Positions 35,010-45,132 are shown, counted from the stretch's first letter. The stretch: DNA of 64,000 nucleotides from Coleofasciculus sp. FACHB-1120 (GCF_014698845.1 NZ_JACJTV010000029.1:1-64000), one strand, 5' to 3'. Notes: a model not told the origin generated them from the letters alone. Program-made: numbers and translations.

Positions 35010-35987
35010 ATGAAACTTGCTTTTATTATTGACCCCATCGAACGCCTAGATCCCGGTCACGATACCAGTGTGGCGCTGATGGAAGCAGCACAAGCGCTGG
35101 GACATGAAGTTTGGATTACTCAGGCGAATTTATTGAGTGTGGGGGATGGCAAGGCTTGGGCGTTGCTGGAGCCGGTGCAACTGACGCCAGTGCAGTTGGT
35201 AGAAGGACGCTGGGTGGCAGAGTCGCGATGGTTTTCTGTAGGCGATCGCGTCTTGCAACCGCTGGAGGCAATGGACGCGGTTTTCATGCGAACCGATCCG
35301 CCAGTGACCGTTCCTTACCTCTACGCCACCTATATTCTGGACTATATCGATCCAGCGAAAACATTAGTAATCAACGCCCCCAATGGGCTGCGGGCGGCAA
35401 ACGAGAAAATGTACGCACTCCAGTTTAAGGAGGCGATTCCGGAAACGATTGTCAGTGCGGATAAACAGGTGATCCGCCAGTTTCTGGAGGCAAAAGGGGC
35501 GGCGATCCTGAAGCCGTTGGGAAATAAGGCGGGGGAAGGTATTTTATTTTTAGATCCGAGCGATCGCAACTTTAATTCCCTAATAGAACTCAGTACCCTT
35601 CAAGCACGAGTTCCGGTGATGGTGCAAACTTACTTACCCGCCGCTAAAGAGGGAGACAAGCGAATTATCTTGCTCAATGGCGAACCGATTGGATCTGTGA
35701 ATCGCATTCCTACAGGCAAGGAATTTCGCGGCAATATGGCAGTCGGGGGTAGAGTGGCTCAGACAGAAATTACCCAACGAGAGCGCGAAATCTGCGCCCA
35801 ACTGGCTCCTACACTGCAACGGGATGGTTTAATTTTTGTCGGGATTGATGTCATTGGCGGCTACCTCACGGAAGTGAATGTCACCAGTCCTACTGGCATC
35901 CGAGAAATTGACCGACTTGATGGCACCCGTCTCGGCTATCAAGTGATTGAATGGGTGGAAAAGTTTAGATCGGAAAACCCTGCATGA
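35010..35987 (+). CDS. gshB: Glutathione synthetase
   Basis: Joins gamma-glutamylcysteine and glycine using ATP. 325 residues, ATP-grasp fold. Visible motifs: MKLAFIIDPIERLDPGHDTS at the start, MRTDPPVTVPYLYATYILD, NAPNGLRAANEKMY, ILKPLGNKAGEGILFL (ATP grasp) and IGIDVIGGYLTEVNVTSPTG. It overlaps the next gene by four bases (ATGA), so the two are translationally coupled. Confidence 0.96.
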   Translation: MKLAFIIDPIERLDPGHDTSVALMEAAQALGHEVWITQANLLSVGDGKAWALLEPVQLTPVQLVEGRWVAESRWFSVGDRVLQPLEAMDAVFMRTDPPVTVPYLYATYILDYIDPAKTLVINAPNGLRAANEKMYALQFKEAIPETIVSADKQVIRQFLEAKGAAILKPLGNKAGEGILFLDPSDRNFNSLIELSTLQARVPVMVQTYLPAAKEGDKRIILLNGEPIGSVNRIPTGKEFRGNMAVGGRVAQTEITQREREICAQLAPTLQRDGLIFVGIDVIGGYLTEVNVTSPTGIREIDRLDGTRLGYQVIEWVEKFRSENPA

Positions 35988-37123
35988 CATTCAGCAATTC
36001 AGCCCAAGCATCGAACCCGATTGGCGTGGCAGTGGTAGGGACTGGATTTGGTCAGAAAATCCACATCCCAGGATTCCAGGCACATCCGCGTACTCAGGTG
36101 GTTGCCGTTTACAACCGGGATTTGGATAAAGCGAGAGCGATCGCTTCTGCCCAGAATATTCCCCACGCTTGCGACACCCTAGAAGAAATCGTCGCCTTAC
36201 CGGATGTCGCCGCTGTCAGTATTTCAACGCCGCCCTTTTTGCACTATGAAATGGCAAAGACGGTGTTGCAAGCGGGGAAGCATTTATTATTAGAAAAACC
36301 CACAGCCCTGTCTGCGACTGAAGCACGTCAGTTGTATCAGTTGGCGAAAGAAAACGGCGCGATCGCTACCCTCGATTTTGAATTTCGCTTTGTCCCTGCA
36401 TGGCAGCGATTTGCGGAACTTTTAGCAGAAGGGTATGTGGGGCAACAGCGCCTGATCAAGATTGATTGGCTGGTGTCGAGTCGTGCCGATGCCACGCGCC
36501 CGTGGAACTGGTATTCTCGGAAAGACCAGGGAGGAGGAGCATTGGGAGCCGTCGGTTCTCACGCTTTTGATTACATTAGCTGGTTGTTTGCACCCGTGCG
36601 GCGACTGTGTGCCCAGCTGATTACAGGAATTTCTGTTCGTCCAGACTCTAACACGGGTGAAATGAAGCCGGTGGATGCGGATGATACGTGTATGCTGATG
36701 CTGGAACTGGCAGATGGGACGCCTTGCCAACTGTGTATCAGTTCGGTAGTCTATGCATCACGGACGCACGGGATTGAAGTCTATGGCGATCACGGTACGT
36801 TAGTCTTGGGCAGTGAAAATCAGAAAGACTACGTACATGGTTTTCGCCTCTGGGCTGCACCTGCGGGTAAACCTCTGGCTGAGTTAGAAATTCCGCATCG
36901 GCTGGCGTTTCCCCAAACCTATACGGATGGGCGTCTGGCACCTTTTATCCGAGTTGTAGACAACTGGGTGCAGGCAATTGACGCCGGGAAAGCGATCGCG
37001 CCATCCCTCCAAGAAGGAGTTTATTCCCAGCTGTTGATGGATTTAGCCCATGAATCCCATCAGACGGGTTGCTGGGTGGATGTGCCAAGTTTGGACACTT
37101 TCCTTGCCAGTCGCTTATCGTGA
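35984..37123 (+). CDS. Gfo/Idh/MocA family oxidoreductase
   Basis: A 379-residue NAD(P)-dependent oxidoreductase. The Rossmann motif is GVAVVGTGFGQKIHIPGF; the conserved Glu-Lys-Pro motif is LLLEKPTALS near residue 105. The C-terminal part contains GGALGAVGSHAFDYISWLF. The substrate, probably a sugar or similar polyol, cannot be read from sequence. The four-base overlap with gshB suggests one operon, though a chemical link to glutathione is not obvious. Confidence 0.92.
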   Translation: MTFSNSAQASNPIGVAVVGTGFGQKIHIPGFQAHPRTQVVAVYNRDLDKARAIASAQNIPHACDTLEEIVALPDVAAVSISTPPFLHYEMAKTVLQAGKHLLLEKPTALSATEARQLYQLAKENGAIATLDFEFRFVPAWQRFAELLAEGYVGQQRLIKIDWLVSSRADATRPWNWYSRKDQGGGALGAVGSHAFDYISWLFAPVRRLCAQLITGISVRPDSNTGEMKPVDADDTCMLMLELADGTPCQLCISSVVYASRTHGIEVYGDHGTLVLGSENQKDYVHGFRLWAAPAGKPLAELEIPHRLAFPQTYTDGRLAPFIRVVDNWVQAIDAGKAIAPSLQEGVYSQLLMDLAHESHQTGCWVDVPSLDTFLASRLS

Positions 37124-37130
37124 CAGTCAA

Positions 37131-37166
37131 AATACGCCCACACCTTTTAGGGTGCGGGCGTGTATT
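37131..37166 (+). terminator. Terminator after the gshB operon
   Basis: AATACGCCCACACC and GGGTGCGGGCGTGTATT form a strong stem around TTTTA, followed by TG. It ends the gshB/oxidoreductase transcript. Confidence 0.8.
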
Positions 37167-37265
37167 TGCAATTCAGGGGATGCTCCCGTTCAACTTTGGC
37201 ATTTTACTCGCGGCTGAGTTAGATTAAAACATCTTTTCAACCGCTTTTCCTCAGGGTGGCAAGCA

Positions 37266-38474
37266 ATGTTACCTGTCGCAGTTTTCGTCTGTCTCGGCTG
37301 GATCGTGTCTGTTTGTATACACGAATTTGGTCATGCGGTGGTTGCCTATTGGGGCGGGGATACGTCCGTTAAAGATAAGGGGTATTTGACCCTGAACCCG
37401 CTCAAATATACCGATCCAACCTTGAGTTTGGTTCTGCCCGTCGTCTTTCTTCTCATCGGTGGGATTGCGTTACCGGGTGCCGCAGTTTACATCAATCAAA
37501 GCCAATTACGCAATCGTTGGTGGAAAAGTGCTGTCTCCGCAGCGGGTCCCATCGCTAGTGTAATCGTAACTTTATTGCTCACAATTCCCTTTTGGCTGGG
37601 TTGGGTGACGCCATTCAGCGAACACTGGATTGGCCCAGCTTTAGCATTTCTAATTATTCTACAAATCTCCGTTATTCAGTTCAACTTGCTGCCAATTCCA
37701 CCGCTTGATGGTTATGGCATCATCGAGCCGTGGTTGCCCAATCAAACTCAGATTAAACTGAGAAAGTTGAGTAAATATGGGATTATTGCTCTCTTCCTTC
37801 TGCTCTCATTCGTACAACCGATAAATGAGCTTTTTTGGAAATCAGCTTTTACAATTGCCACGCTGCTTGATATCCCAATGGAGATGGTATGGAAGGGATA
37901 CGCATCTTTTAAAGCAGATTCTGGCATTTTATTAGTAGCAGCAATTGGTGTTTTTTTACTAATTCGTAGGGTGCTGAGTCCGCATCACGCTTGTTACGAA
38001 AAAGGTGATAAATTACTCAAATCGCAACAGTACGAAGAAGCGATCGCTTCCTATGATAAAGCCATTCAACTAAAACACAATTTTGGGGAAGCGTGGCACC
38101 ATCGAGCCTGGGCGTTAGGAAGTCTACAACAGTATAAAGAAGCGATCGCTTCTTACGAACAAGCAATTGTCATCAAACCTGATAACCCGGCTATCTGGAC
38201 TGATTGGAGTGGGGCACTCGCTGCATTGCAACGGTACGAAGAAGCGATCGCCTGTTGTGACAGAGCCATCGAAATCAATCCTCACTACCCTTATGCTTGG
38301 TATAACAAAGCTTGCTTCTGTGCCCTACAAGGCGAAGCGACTTTAGCGATTGATTCTCTAGAACAGGCAATTAACCTCGATACCAATACATTTAAAACCT
38401 ATGCCAAAAACGAATCAAGTTTTTATCAAATTCGGCAAGATGAGCGGTTTAAAAAAGTGATTGGTGAATTGTAG
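37266..38474 (+). CDS. Site-2-type membrane protease (M50) fused to TPR repeats
   Basis: A 402-residue protein. The N-terminal membrane half has the zinc motif HEFGH (His19, Glu20, His23) in the first helix and the third ligand Asp in LLPIPPLDGYG near residue 155. Further helices run to about 240. The cytoplasmic C-terminus has three to four TPR units (YEEAIASYDKAIQLKHNFGE, YKEAIASYEQAI, YEEAIACCDRAIEINPHYP). It would cleave membrane proteins, with the TPRs choosing partners. The TPR units carry HIP1 octamers at the same place (GAAGCGATCGC), so the site is preserved across repeats. Confidence 0.88.
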   Translation: MLPVAVFVCLGWIVSVCIHEFGHAVVAYWGGDTSVKDKGYLTLNPLKYTDPTLSLVLPVVFLLIGGIALPGAAVYINQSQLRNRWWKSAVSAAGPIASVIVTLLLTIPFWLGWVTPFSEHWIGPALAFLIILQISVIQFNLLPIPPLDGYGIIEPWLPNQTQIKLRKLSKYGIIALFLLLSFVQPINELFWKSAFTIATLLDIPMEMVWKGYASFKADSGILLVAAIGVFLLIRRVLSPHHACYEKGDKLLKSQQYEEAIASYDKAIQLKHNFGEAWHHRAWALGSLQQYKEAIASYEQAIVIKPDNPAIWTDWSGALAALQRYEEAIACCDRAIEINPHYPYAWYNKACFCALQGEATLAIDSLEQAINLDTNTFKTYAKNESSFYQIRQDERFKKVIGEL

Positions 38475-38522
38475 CTAGTAGGATAATAGCCATTGCCTAC
38501 CTTCTTTCTAACGAATGAGCCG

Positions 38523-39698
38523 CTAAAAATGATCTGGCATCCACGGTTCGGGACTTGCAAAGATTAGCATAGCGGTCGATAAAGACTCGGCACTTCCTTC
38601 AATTTTACCAATTGTTTGTAGCTGATGAGCTGTCAGTAAACCTGTGAATAAAGGTGATAAGCCTCGCACATCCAATCGTAATTCACCCCGCCCTCCTCTT
38701 GTCACTTCACCGCGTCCGCTGGAAACTGACAAAACAAATTTTCCATTGTTATCGGGCAATACATTATCTTGAATTTCAAGATGCAATTCGGCTTCTAAAC
38801 CAATCGGATAGCCGCGCATTGATAGTGCTTTTGGCACATCAACGACTCGCACCAACCATCGTTCTAAATGGGCAATTTTGTAAGTTTGTTCTGTGAGTAA
38901 AGACAAAAGCGGGTCTCCTGCCTGACCTTGCCAAATCACCTTGTCTGCGAGAGAACGGTGGTCGGCGAAGAAAGTCCACAGACGACGTGCTGCTGCTGGT
39001 GTTAATGCCACCATGTCTCTGACTGCAAGGTCATAGCTTTTCTCTCCCGTCTTTTGGCTGAAAATGACGTAACCCTCTGGTTTGTCTTCAAAGCCAATTC
39101 GGTAGGCGTAAATCACGTCTTCCGGGGACTCGACAATGCCTTGCCAAACAGCTTGGTGACGATCCAAGTTGCCGCTGGTAGCGATCGCTCGTTGGCGGTA
39201 GAGTTCGTGAAACACTTCATGCTGAGTTGCTTCCACGCGCTGCATCGGCAAAGTGCGCTCTTTTAGCAGAATCGTCTCTGTCGGCACCGCCAAGCGGCAA
39301 TAGTTCCCAGCTTGTTCGTAACCTACTTTCCGATAAAGCGTACTGGTAGAGGCGTAGAGCGTCGATAGGGGAATTCCCTTCTCGTGGCACTCCTGGACAA
39401 TATTGGTCATTAGCGCCGCTGCTACCCCTGTACCTCGATGCTCTGGCGCAATACCAACGGCTGCAATTCCGGCGATTGCTACGCGAGAACCTCCGAACCA
39501 CTGACCCATGTGGAGAATGCCTAAGCCCCCAGCCATCTGTTCTCCTTGGCGGATGGCGCGAAAGTTCTCCAAACCAATCCGATTCAAATACATCTGCCAG
39601 CTATCTGGCGGTGAATTGAAGCACTGGGTTAGGATTTGCCCAAGCTGTTTAGCTTCTTCAGGGTTAGAAATCGAGCCGAATTCAAAGTTATTTGTCAT
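38523..39698 (-). CDS. Eis-like GNAT N-acetyltransferase with SCP2-type C-terminal domain
   Basis: A 391-residue protein. The GNAT acetyl-CoA motif is GIAPEHRGTGVAAALM near residues 80-95, followed by a second GNAT-like region and a C-terminal sterol-carrier-like domain (about 290-391). This architecture is that of Eis (enhanced intracellular survival) acetyltransferases, which modify amines such as aminoglycosides and polyamines in other bacteria. The natural substrate in cyanobacteria is unknown. Confidence 0.9.
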   Translation of the reverse strand: MTNNFEFGSISNPEEAKQLGQILTQCFNSPPDSWQMYLNRIGLENFRAIRQGEQMAGGLGILHMGQWFGGSRVAIAGIAAVGIAPEHRGTGVAAALMTNIVQECHEKGIPLSTLYASTSTLYRKVGYEQAGNYCRLAVPTETILLKERTLPMQRVEATQHEVFHELYRQRAIATSGNLDRHQAVWQGIVESPEDVIYAYRIGFEDKPEGYVIFSQKTGEKSYDLAVRDMVALTPAAARRLWTFFADHRSLADKVIWQGQAGDPLLSLLTEQTYKIAHLERWLVRVVDVPKALSMRGYPIGLEAELHLEIQDNVLPDNNGKFVLSVSSGRGEVTRGGRGELRLDVRGLSPLFTGLLTAHQLQTIGKIEGSAESLSTAMLIFASPEPWMPDHF

Positions 39699-39814
39699 AT
39701 TAGGCTGCTAATTGCTGATTAATTTTTTTACGATCGGCCATAATTATCTGCGTCTGTGAAATCGAAGCGAACCGAAGGTTGTCCTTTGAGGACATCGCGT
39801 TCTGGATGAACTGC

Positions 39815-40096
39815 CTAAAACTTCATCCTATTCTCTGCCACGATGAGATTGAACTCACGCACCACCACCTCCCGATAGGTAGAATCGTGAGATAAGGATT
39901 GCATCGCCACCGCCATACCAATGCCTATCCCTCGTGTGCCTGCTAGCGATCGCAGTGAAATATTCGGCGTGTTTGCTGGTTTCGTAATCGCACCTTGCCC
40001 AATCAAAAGCATCAAACTGTAGCCGTCACAAGCATTAAAGCTAATAAAAATTGGCGTTTCATGCTTGAATCCTACAGAGCCAATTGAGGGGCACAT
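39815..40096 (-). CDS. Doubtful small protein
   Basis: A 93-residue frame that fills the space upstream of the WD40 kinase gene in divergent orientation. It has a hydrophobic stretch (PIFISFNACDGYSLMLLIGQ) and a plausible soluble end, but no family I recognise. It may be chance or the remnant of a longer gene. Confidence 0.25.
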   Translation of the reverse strand: MCPSIGSVGFKHETPIFISFNACDGYSLMLLIGQGAITKPANTPNISLRSLAGTRGIGIGMAVAMQSLSHDSTYREVVVREFNLIVAENRMKF

Positions 40097-40133
40097 TTAT
40101 CATAGACTCAACCAGATGTTGCATCTTCTACCT

Positions 40134-42155
40134 ATGAGTTGCTGTCTCAACCCCGACTGTCAGAATCCTCTTAATCCTGATACGACAAAGTTTTGCCGAA
40201 GTTGCGGGACAAAACTCATGCCGTTGCTGAGAGGACACTATCGCATCATCCAGCTGATTTCCAATGAGGGAGGATTTGGTAGAACTTATCTGGCAGAAGA
40301 CATAGACAAGATGAATGAACTCTGCGTCGTCAAGCAATTTAGGCCCCAAGTGCAGGGAACTGCGGCACTCAACAAGTCTATTCAACTGTTTAAACAAGAA
40401 GCAAAACGTCTGCAAGAGATGGGACATCATCCGCAGATTCCCACGCTCTATGGCTACTTTGAAGAAGGAAATTATTTATATTTAGTGCAGCAGTTTATCG
40501 ATGGGCAGGATTTATTGCAGGAATTGGAACAACAGGGTGCTTTTAGTGAAAGCCAGATTCGAGAGATGTTACTAGATATCCTACCTGTTCTCAAATTCGT
40601 TCACGATCAAAAGATAATTCACCGAGATATCAAACCCGAAAATATTATGCGTCGCCGCTTAGCAACCGGAGGAAAGCAAGAGTTGGTACTGATTGATTTT
40701 GGTGCAGCTAAGCAGTTGACAGCAAAGGGTGCAACTCAACGAGGCACTAAAATTGGTTCTTTCGGATATACTTCCTATGAACAAATGCAGGGAGGTGAAG
40801 TTTCTCCAGCAAGCGATTTATTTAGTTTAGGTGTAACTTGTTTCCATTTACTCAGTAATTATAATCCCCATTCATTGTTTCTTGACTACGGTTATGATTG
40901 GGTTGGTCAATGGCGGAAGTACCTAAAGCATTCAATTAGTAGAAATTTAGGTAATGTATTAGATAAGCTATTGCAAAAAAATATTGATTTCCGCTATCAC
41001 TCGGTAGACGAGATTATTCAAGATTTGATGTATAAGCCGCCAAATGTAACGCCTACAGTATTCGCATCGCCTAAAGCCAATAAATCTTTTAAAACTACAG
41101 CAATACCTAGTACACAGGTTGTTAAAAAAAACTTCAATAATCAATTTTTAGCAGGTAGTTCTACCTTACTGTTAGCATTAGTTGGATATGGTTATTTTAA
41201 CTATCTTAATCTAAATTATTATGCAATTAGCAACCAAATATTAAGTCCGGGTTCACAAAACTTTAGCGAGAAATTTGCTTTTACAAATACTTTAAGGGGT
41301 CATTTAAAGTCGGTTGCTTCTGTCGCCATCAGTCCAGATGGAGAGATGCTAGCTAGCGGGAGTTTAGACAATACGATTAAATTGTGGAATTTGAACACCG
41401 GGCAGGAAATTTCTACTTTAAATGGGCATTCAAAATCTGTGGGTGCTGTTGCCATCAGCCCAGATGGACAAACGCTGGCTAGTGGGAGTTGGGACAACAC
41501 GATTAGATTGTGGAATATTAAAAAAGCATATAAAACTCGCACGTTAGCAGGACATTCAAGCCAGGTTGTTTCTGTCGCTTTCAGTCCCAATGGAGAGATT
41601 TTAGCTAGTAGTAGTTTGGATAATACGATTAAACTGTGGGATTTAAAAACGGGTCAAGAAATTAACACGTTCACCGGGCATTCCAACTGGGTTATGTCTA
41701 TTGCTTTTAGTCCAGATGGACAGACGCTGGCAAGTGGTAGTTGGGATAATACGGTTAAATTGTGGAATATAAAAACAGGGGATAAAATTCGCACGCTGAC
41801 TGGACATTCAAACCATGTTAATTCTGTTGCCTTTAGCCCAGATGGACAGATGCTAGCGAGTGGCAGTTGGGATAATACGGTTAAATTATGGAATGTAAAT
41901 ACTGGGCAAGAAATTCGCACGCTGCATGGGCATTCAAAAGCGGTTTATTCTGTTAGATTCAGTCCAGATATGCAGACGCTTGCCAGTGGTGGTATGGACA
42001 ATACGATTAAATTGTGGAATCCGAATACTGGCAGGGAACGCTACAGCCTTGAGGGGCATTTTAACAACGTTGTTTCCCTGGCTTTCAGCGGCGATGGACG
42101 GACTCTGGCGAGTGGAAGTCAGGACTTTAATGTCAAAATTTGGCGGATAGAGTAG
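40134..42155 (+). CDS. Ser/Thr protein kinase with zinc ribbon and seven WD40 repeats
   Basis: A 673-residue Hanks-type kinase. The start is at MSCCLNPDCQNPLNPD, which opens a zinc ribbon (CLNPDC...FCRSCG) typical of cyanobacterial kinases. Kinase motifs: ATP-binding Lys in CVVKQF, HRD (His163) in IIHRDIKPENIM, DFG in LIDFGAAKQL and GYTSYEQMQGGEVSPASDL. A membrane helix lies near 340-360. Residues about 388-673 are seven WD40 units with phrases like SPDGQTLASGSWDNTIKLW, enough for one closed propeller. The units are highly alike at the DNA level. The protein would sense or bind partners outside the membrane through the propeller. Confidence 0.93.
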   Translation: MSCCLNPDCQNPLNPDTTKFCRSCGTKLMPLLRGHYRIIQLISNEGGFGRTYLAEDIDKMNELCVVKQFRPQVQGTAALNKSIQLFKQEAKRLQEMGHHPQIPTLYGYFEEGNYLYLVQQFIDGQDLLQELEQQGAFSESQIREMLLDILPVLKFVHDQKIIHRDIKPENIMRRRLATGGKQELVLIDFGAAKQLTAKGATQRGTKIGSFGYTSYEQMQGGEVSPASDLFSLGVTCFHLLSNYNPHSLFLDYGYDWVGQWRKYLKHSISRNLGNVLDKLLQKNIDFRYHSVDEIIQDLMYKPPNVTPTVFASPKANKSFKTTAIPSTQVVKKNFNNQFLAGSSTLLLALVGYGYFNYLNLNYYAISNQILSPGSQNFSEKFAFTNTLRGHLKSVASVAISPDGEMLASGSLDNTIKLWNLNTGQEISTLNGHSKSVGAVAISPDGQTLASGSWDNTIRLWNIKKAYKTRTLAGHSSQVVSVAFSPNGEILASSSLDNTIKLWDLKTGQEINTFTGHSNWVMSIAFSPDGQTLASGSWDNTVKLWNIKTGDKIRTLTGHSNHVNSVAFSPDGQMLASGSWDNTVKLWNVNTGQEIRTLHGHSKAVYSVRFSPDMQTLASGGMDNTIKLWNPNTGRERYSLEGHFNNVVSLAFSGDGRTLASGSQDFNVKIWRIE

Positions 42156-42201
42156 CAATTTAAGACATTCGATTTGGGAATGGTAAGGCTAGCGATCGCT
42201 T

Positions 42202-43314
42202 CTAACATTTCTGATACCGCATCCCCGGCAATTGCGACACTAACCCCATAAGTTCTAACTGCAATAGCGCACTAGAGACTGAGTTTGCTGGCTTACCCGT
42301 TTGCTGCACAATTAAATCAAAAGCCGTAGGTTCTGAGGAAATCGCTTGCCAAATCTGTTTAAGTTCTGGTTCCAAATCTGGTACAGGAGGCTGATTAAAT
42401 AAGTCTAGCTGTTGCACTGGGTCGAGTTTTGGAATCGCTCCCAGCATTTCTAATAAATGATTTTCATCTAGAAAAGGTGTCGCCCCCTTACTAATTAATT
42501 TTAAACAACCAAGCGACTGCCGATCGTCCAACCTTGCAGGCAAAGCATAGACATCTCGACAGAATTCATTCGCATAATCGGCAGTAATTAAGGAACCGGA
42601 TCGCGTAGGCGCTTCCATCACCAGCACCGCACGACTCAAACCGGCGATAATCCGATTGCGAGGGGGAAAGTGTTCGCGCTTCGGTTGGGTACCAGCCGGA
42701 TACTCACTCAGCGCTAACCCGCGATCGCATATCTGTTCGTATAGGGACTTGTTGCGCCAAGGATAGACGACATCCACGCCAGTACCGAAAACTGCCAGCG
42801 TCCGTCCCCCAGCTTCTATACAGACGCGATGCGCTTCCGTATCAATGCCATCTGCCATGCCAGAAACAATTGTGAAGCCGCTTTTCGTCAAAGCATCGGT
42901 GATTTTGCTAGTCCAGCGTCTGCCATATTCAGAGGGTTGGCGAGTCCCAACAATGCCAATCGTTGGCGTAATGCCATGATTTTCTTGGAGTTGCACTTTG
43001 CCGCGATAATACAGCACTGGCGGTGGGGTTGGCGTCTCTAGAAGTAAGCGGGGATAATCAGCATCTGCTGGCGTCCAAAAACAGGGATTTTTTACCAAGT
43101 GTTCTTCTAAAAATTGTTGGGGATGCAGGCGCAATCGCTTCTCTACCACCCCCTCAATCGTTTGACGCCCAAACCCCTCCACCTCCCTCAAGGCAGCTGG
43201 ATTGGCTTTCCAGGCTTCACTGAGCGTGCCAAAATGCTGGTGCAAGCGCCTGAGCAAAATTGGGCCAATTCCAGGGATTTGCGACCATGCTAGCCAGAAG
43301 GCACGTTCTTCCAT
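42202..43314 (-). CDS. dprA: DNA processing protein DprA
   Basis: Loads RecA on incoming single strands during natural transformation. 370 residues: an N-terminal helix-hairpin-helix part (WSQIPGIGPILLRRL), the Rossmann core (GIVGTRQPSEYGR, SGMADGIDTEAH, AVFGTGVDVVYP, GSLITADYA) and a C-terminal winged helix ending GLVSQLPGMRYQK. All core motifs are intact, so competence for DNA uptake is plausible. Confidence 0.96.
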   Translation of the reverse strand: MEERAFWLAWSQIPGIGPILLRRLHQHFGTLSEAWKANPAALREVEGFGRQTIEGVVEKRLRLHPQQFLEEHLVKNPCFWTPADADYPRLLLETPTPPPVLYYRGKVQLQENHGITPTIGIVGTRQPSEYGRRWTSKITDALTKSGFTIVSGMADGIDTEAHRVCIEAGGRTLAVFGTGVDVVYPWRNKSLYEQICDRGLALSEYPAGTQPKREHFPPRNRIIAGLSRAVLVMEAPTRSGSLITADYANEFCRDVYALPARLDDRQSLGCLKLISKGATPFLDENHLLEMLGAIPKLDPVQQLDLFNQPPVPDLEPELKQIWQAISSEPTAFDLIVQQTGKPANSVSSALLQLELMGLVSQLPGMRYQKC

Positions 43315-43341
43315 AATCTCTATGGCGTTTAATCGCTTTCC

Positions 43342-43992
43342 TCAAGCCTTCGCTGAATGCTGTTGTTTGAGATAGACAAACACCGACTTATCACCGATAT
43401 CCGGTGGAATTTCTTGGGCAACCTTACGCAAGGCAAAGATGACAAATAGAATTGCCCAAACTGCCAATAATCCCCGTTCTACTGACACTGGCAATACACC
43501 CGTCAGGTGTCCCAACAGCAACATTGGCACCAAAGGGGTGAGAACTTTAGTTTCCAGGCGGTTGAAGCAAAAGGCTTCTTTGAAATAAATTCCTGTTAAT
43601 GCCGCAAAGGTGAAGCCGACTCCAAACAGGGTTGCGGGGTGATTGTAGACAAATAGGGCGAGAGGTTCGCTACTTTGCAGCGCCAGCACAGTGGCTGATA
43701 AAACACCAATTGCCCAAAAAGCTTGCAGTAGTCGGTGTAGCGGTTCTAGGTAAATATGGATGGTCAATAAACTGACGCCCAACCCCAGACAGAAACAAGC
43801 GTACAGGGGGGTGAGGAGTGACAATCCTATGTTTGTCTTTAGCACCAGAAAGCTACCGAAAGCAAAGCTTAAAGCCGCTACCATTAAGCCACTGCGGTAA
43901 ACGATCACGCCAGTGCGATCGCTCTCGGTTATCGTAAATTCTCCAAACTGACCTTGATAAACTGCCGAGTCAGACACATTTAACTGAGTCAT
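43342..43992 (-). CDS. DUF2301 domain-containing membrane protein
   Basis: A 216-residue integral membrane protein with about six hydrophobic helices. Family-like segments are VIVYRSGLMVAALSFAFGSF and GIYFKEAFCFNRLETKVL. Known mostly from cyanobacteria and plastids; function not established. It lies 28 bases upstream of dprA on the same strand and may be co-transcribed. Confidence 0.87.
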   Translation of the reverse strand: MTQLNVSDSAVYQGQFGEFTITESDRTGVIVYRSGLMVAALSFAFGSFLVLKTNIGLSLLTPLYACFCLGLGVSLLTIHIYLEPLHRLLQAFWAIGVLSATVLALQSSEPLALFVYNHPATLFGVGFTFAALTGIYFKEAFCFNRLETKVLTPLVPMLLLGHLTGVLPVSVERGLLAVWAILFVIFALRKVAQEIPPDIGDKSVFVYLKQQHSAKA

Positions 43993-44048
43993 AAAACCTA
44001 TCCGAAAATTGGTATAGAATATCAGCGATGCGGATGTATAAATCCCGA

Positions 44049-44867
44049 TTAGGAATTGAATGAATCCAGCTTAATTTTCACCTCATGTCCCCAGTCTAGT
44101 TGCAGTTGCGACTGAGCATTGCCTCCGTTGACGGCAATTTCGACCCAACCATGACTGCCAATTAAAGCGATCGCTTCTCCAGTTGGACTATCGCTATAAG
44201 TCTGGCAACTGGGTAGCGTAAACTTTCCCACAACCACAGACCAGATTTTTCCTTGGACAAAGGTTCCTGGAATATTTGTAATTAAGTTGCCAAAGCGATC
44301 GATATACTGAATGCAACCCGCAATACCCGCTTCTGTCTGGGTACATTCAGGGATGGGCAGTTGAACTAAGGTGGCTAAATCGATAGCGTTTCCCAGGTGT
44401 TCTAGCGGAACGCCGCTGGCAAGATGGGCACCTACGGGAGCAAAAATGTCTCGACCGTGAAACGTTGAACTGGGTTTGGTTGTGCGCCAATAGTTAGGGT
44501 TGGTGAGTTCGACGGCGGCAATTTCGGGTAAGGACGGGGCAATTCCATGACTACTCAGAATGCCACTAAACAGCCCATTATCGGGTCCCACCAGGAAACC
44601 ATCTGCAAGTTTAACTGCGATCGCTCTGCGACTACTCCCCACTCCCGGATCGACGACAGCAATATGCACTGTCCCTTTTGGGAAATAAGGATAGGCATTC
44701 ATTAAACAAAACCTTGCGGCTGTAAGATTCTGCCGGGGAATCTCATGAGTGAGATCCACCACCGTCAGCGTCGGGTTGATTTGGGCGATCGCGCCTTTCA
44801 TCACCCCTACATAAACATCACTCAAGCCAAAATCGCTCGTTAGAGTAACGATCCGGTTTTGATACAT
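44049..44867 (-). CDS. S-adenosylmethionine hydrolase (adenosine-forming) family protein
   Basis: A 272-residue member of the SAM hydrolase/fluorinase fold (former DUF62). Motifs: TLTSDFGLSDVYVGVMKG (Asp of the active site), VDLTHEIPRQN, VVDPGVGSSRR, VGPDNGLFSG and the C-terminal RFGNLITNIPG. The family splits SAM with water to adenosine and methionine; halogenase activity is confined to a few members. It precedes the DUF2301 gene on the same strand. Confidence 0.92.
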   Translation of the reverse strand: MYQNRIVTLTSDFGLSDVYVGVMKGAIAQINPTLTVVDLTHEIPRQNLTAARFCLMNAYPYFPKGTVHIAVVDPGVGSSRRAIAVKLADGFLVGPDNGLFSGILSSHGIAPSLPEIAAVELTNPNYWRTTKPSSTFHGRDIFAPVGAHLASGVPLEHLGNAIDLATLVQLPIPECTQTEAGIAGCIQYIDRFGNLITNIPGTFVQGKIWSVVVGKFTLPSCQTYSDSPTGEAIALIGSHGWVEIAVNGGNAQSQLQLDWGHEVKIKLDSFNS

Positions 44868-45132
44868 CTTTGTTAAGAAGAATTCTTTGTGCCAAGCGCG
44901 GGTGCCATGCTGTTAATGCGATCGCGCGGTGGTTTAAACGTCTTGTTTGAACGTTTTCAGAGTCTAGCTTACCTTCAAGCAATGGCGATCGCGCCCAAAG
45001 CCGAATTCGTCACAGACCCTCAACCCTTAACCCTAGCGAACTAACTATGAATATTCTGTAACAATAACTACCGTTTTTCGGAGTTTAGGCTATAGTAGAA
45101 AAGTAGCAGATACCTCAAGTCGCGTAAAGAAA

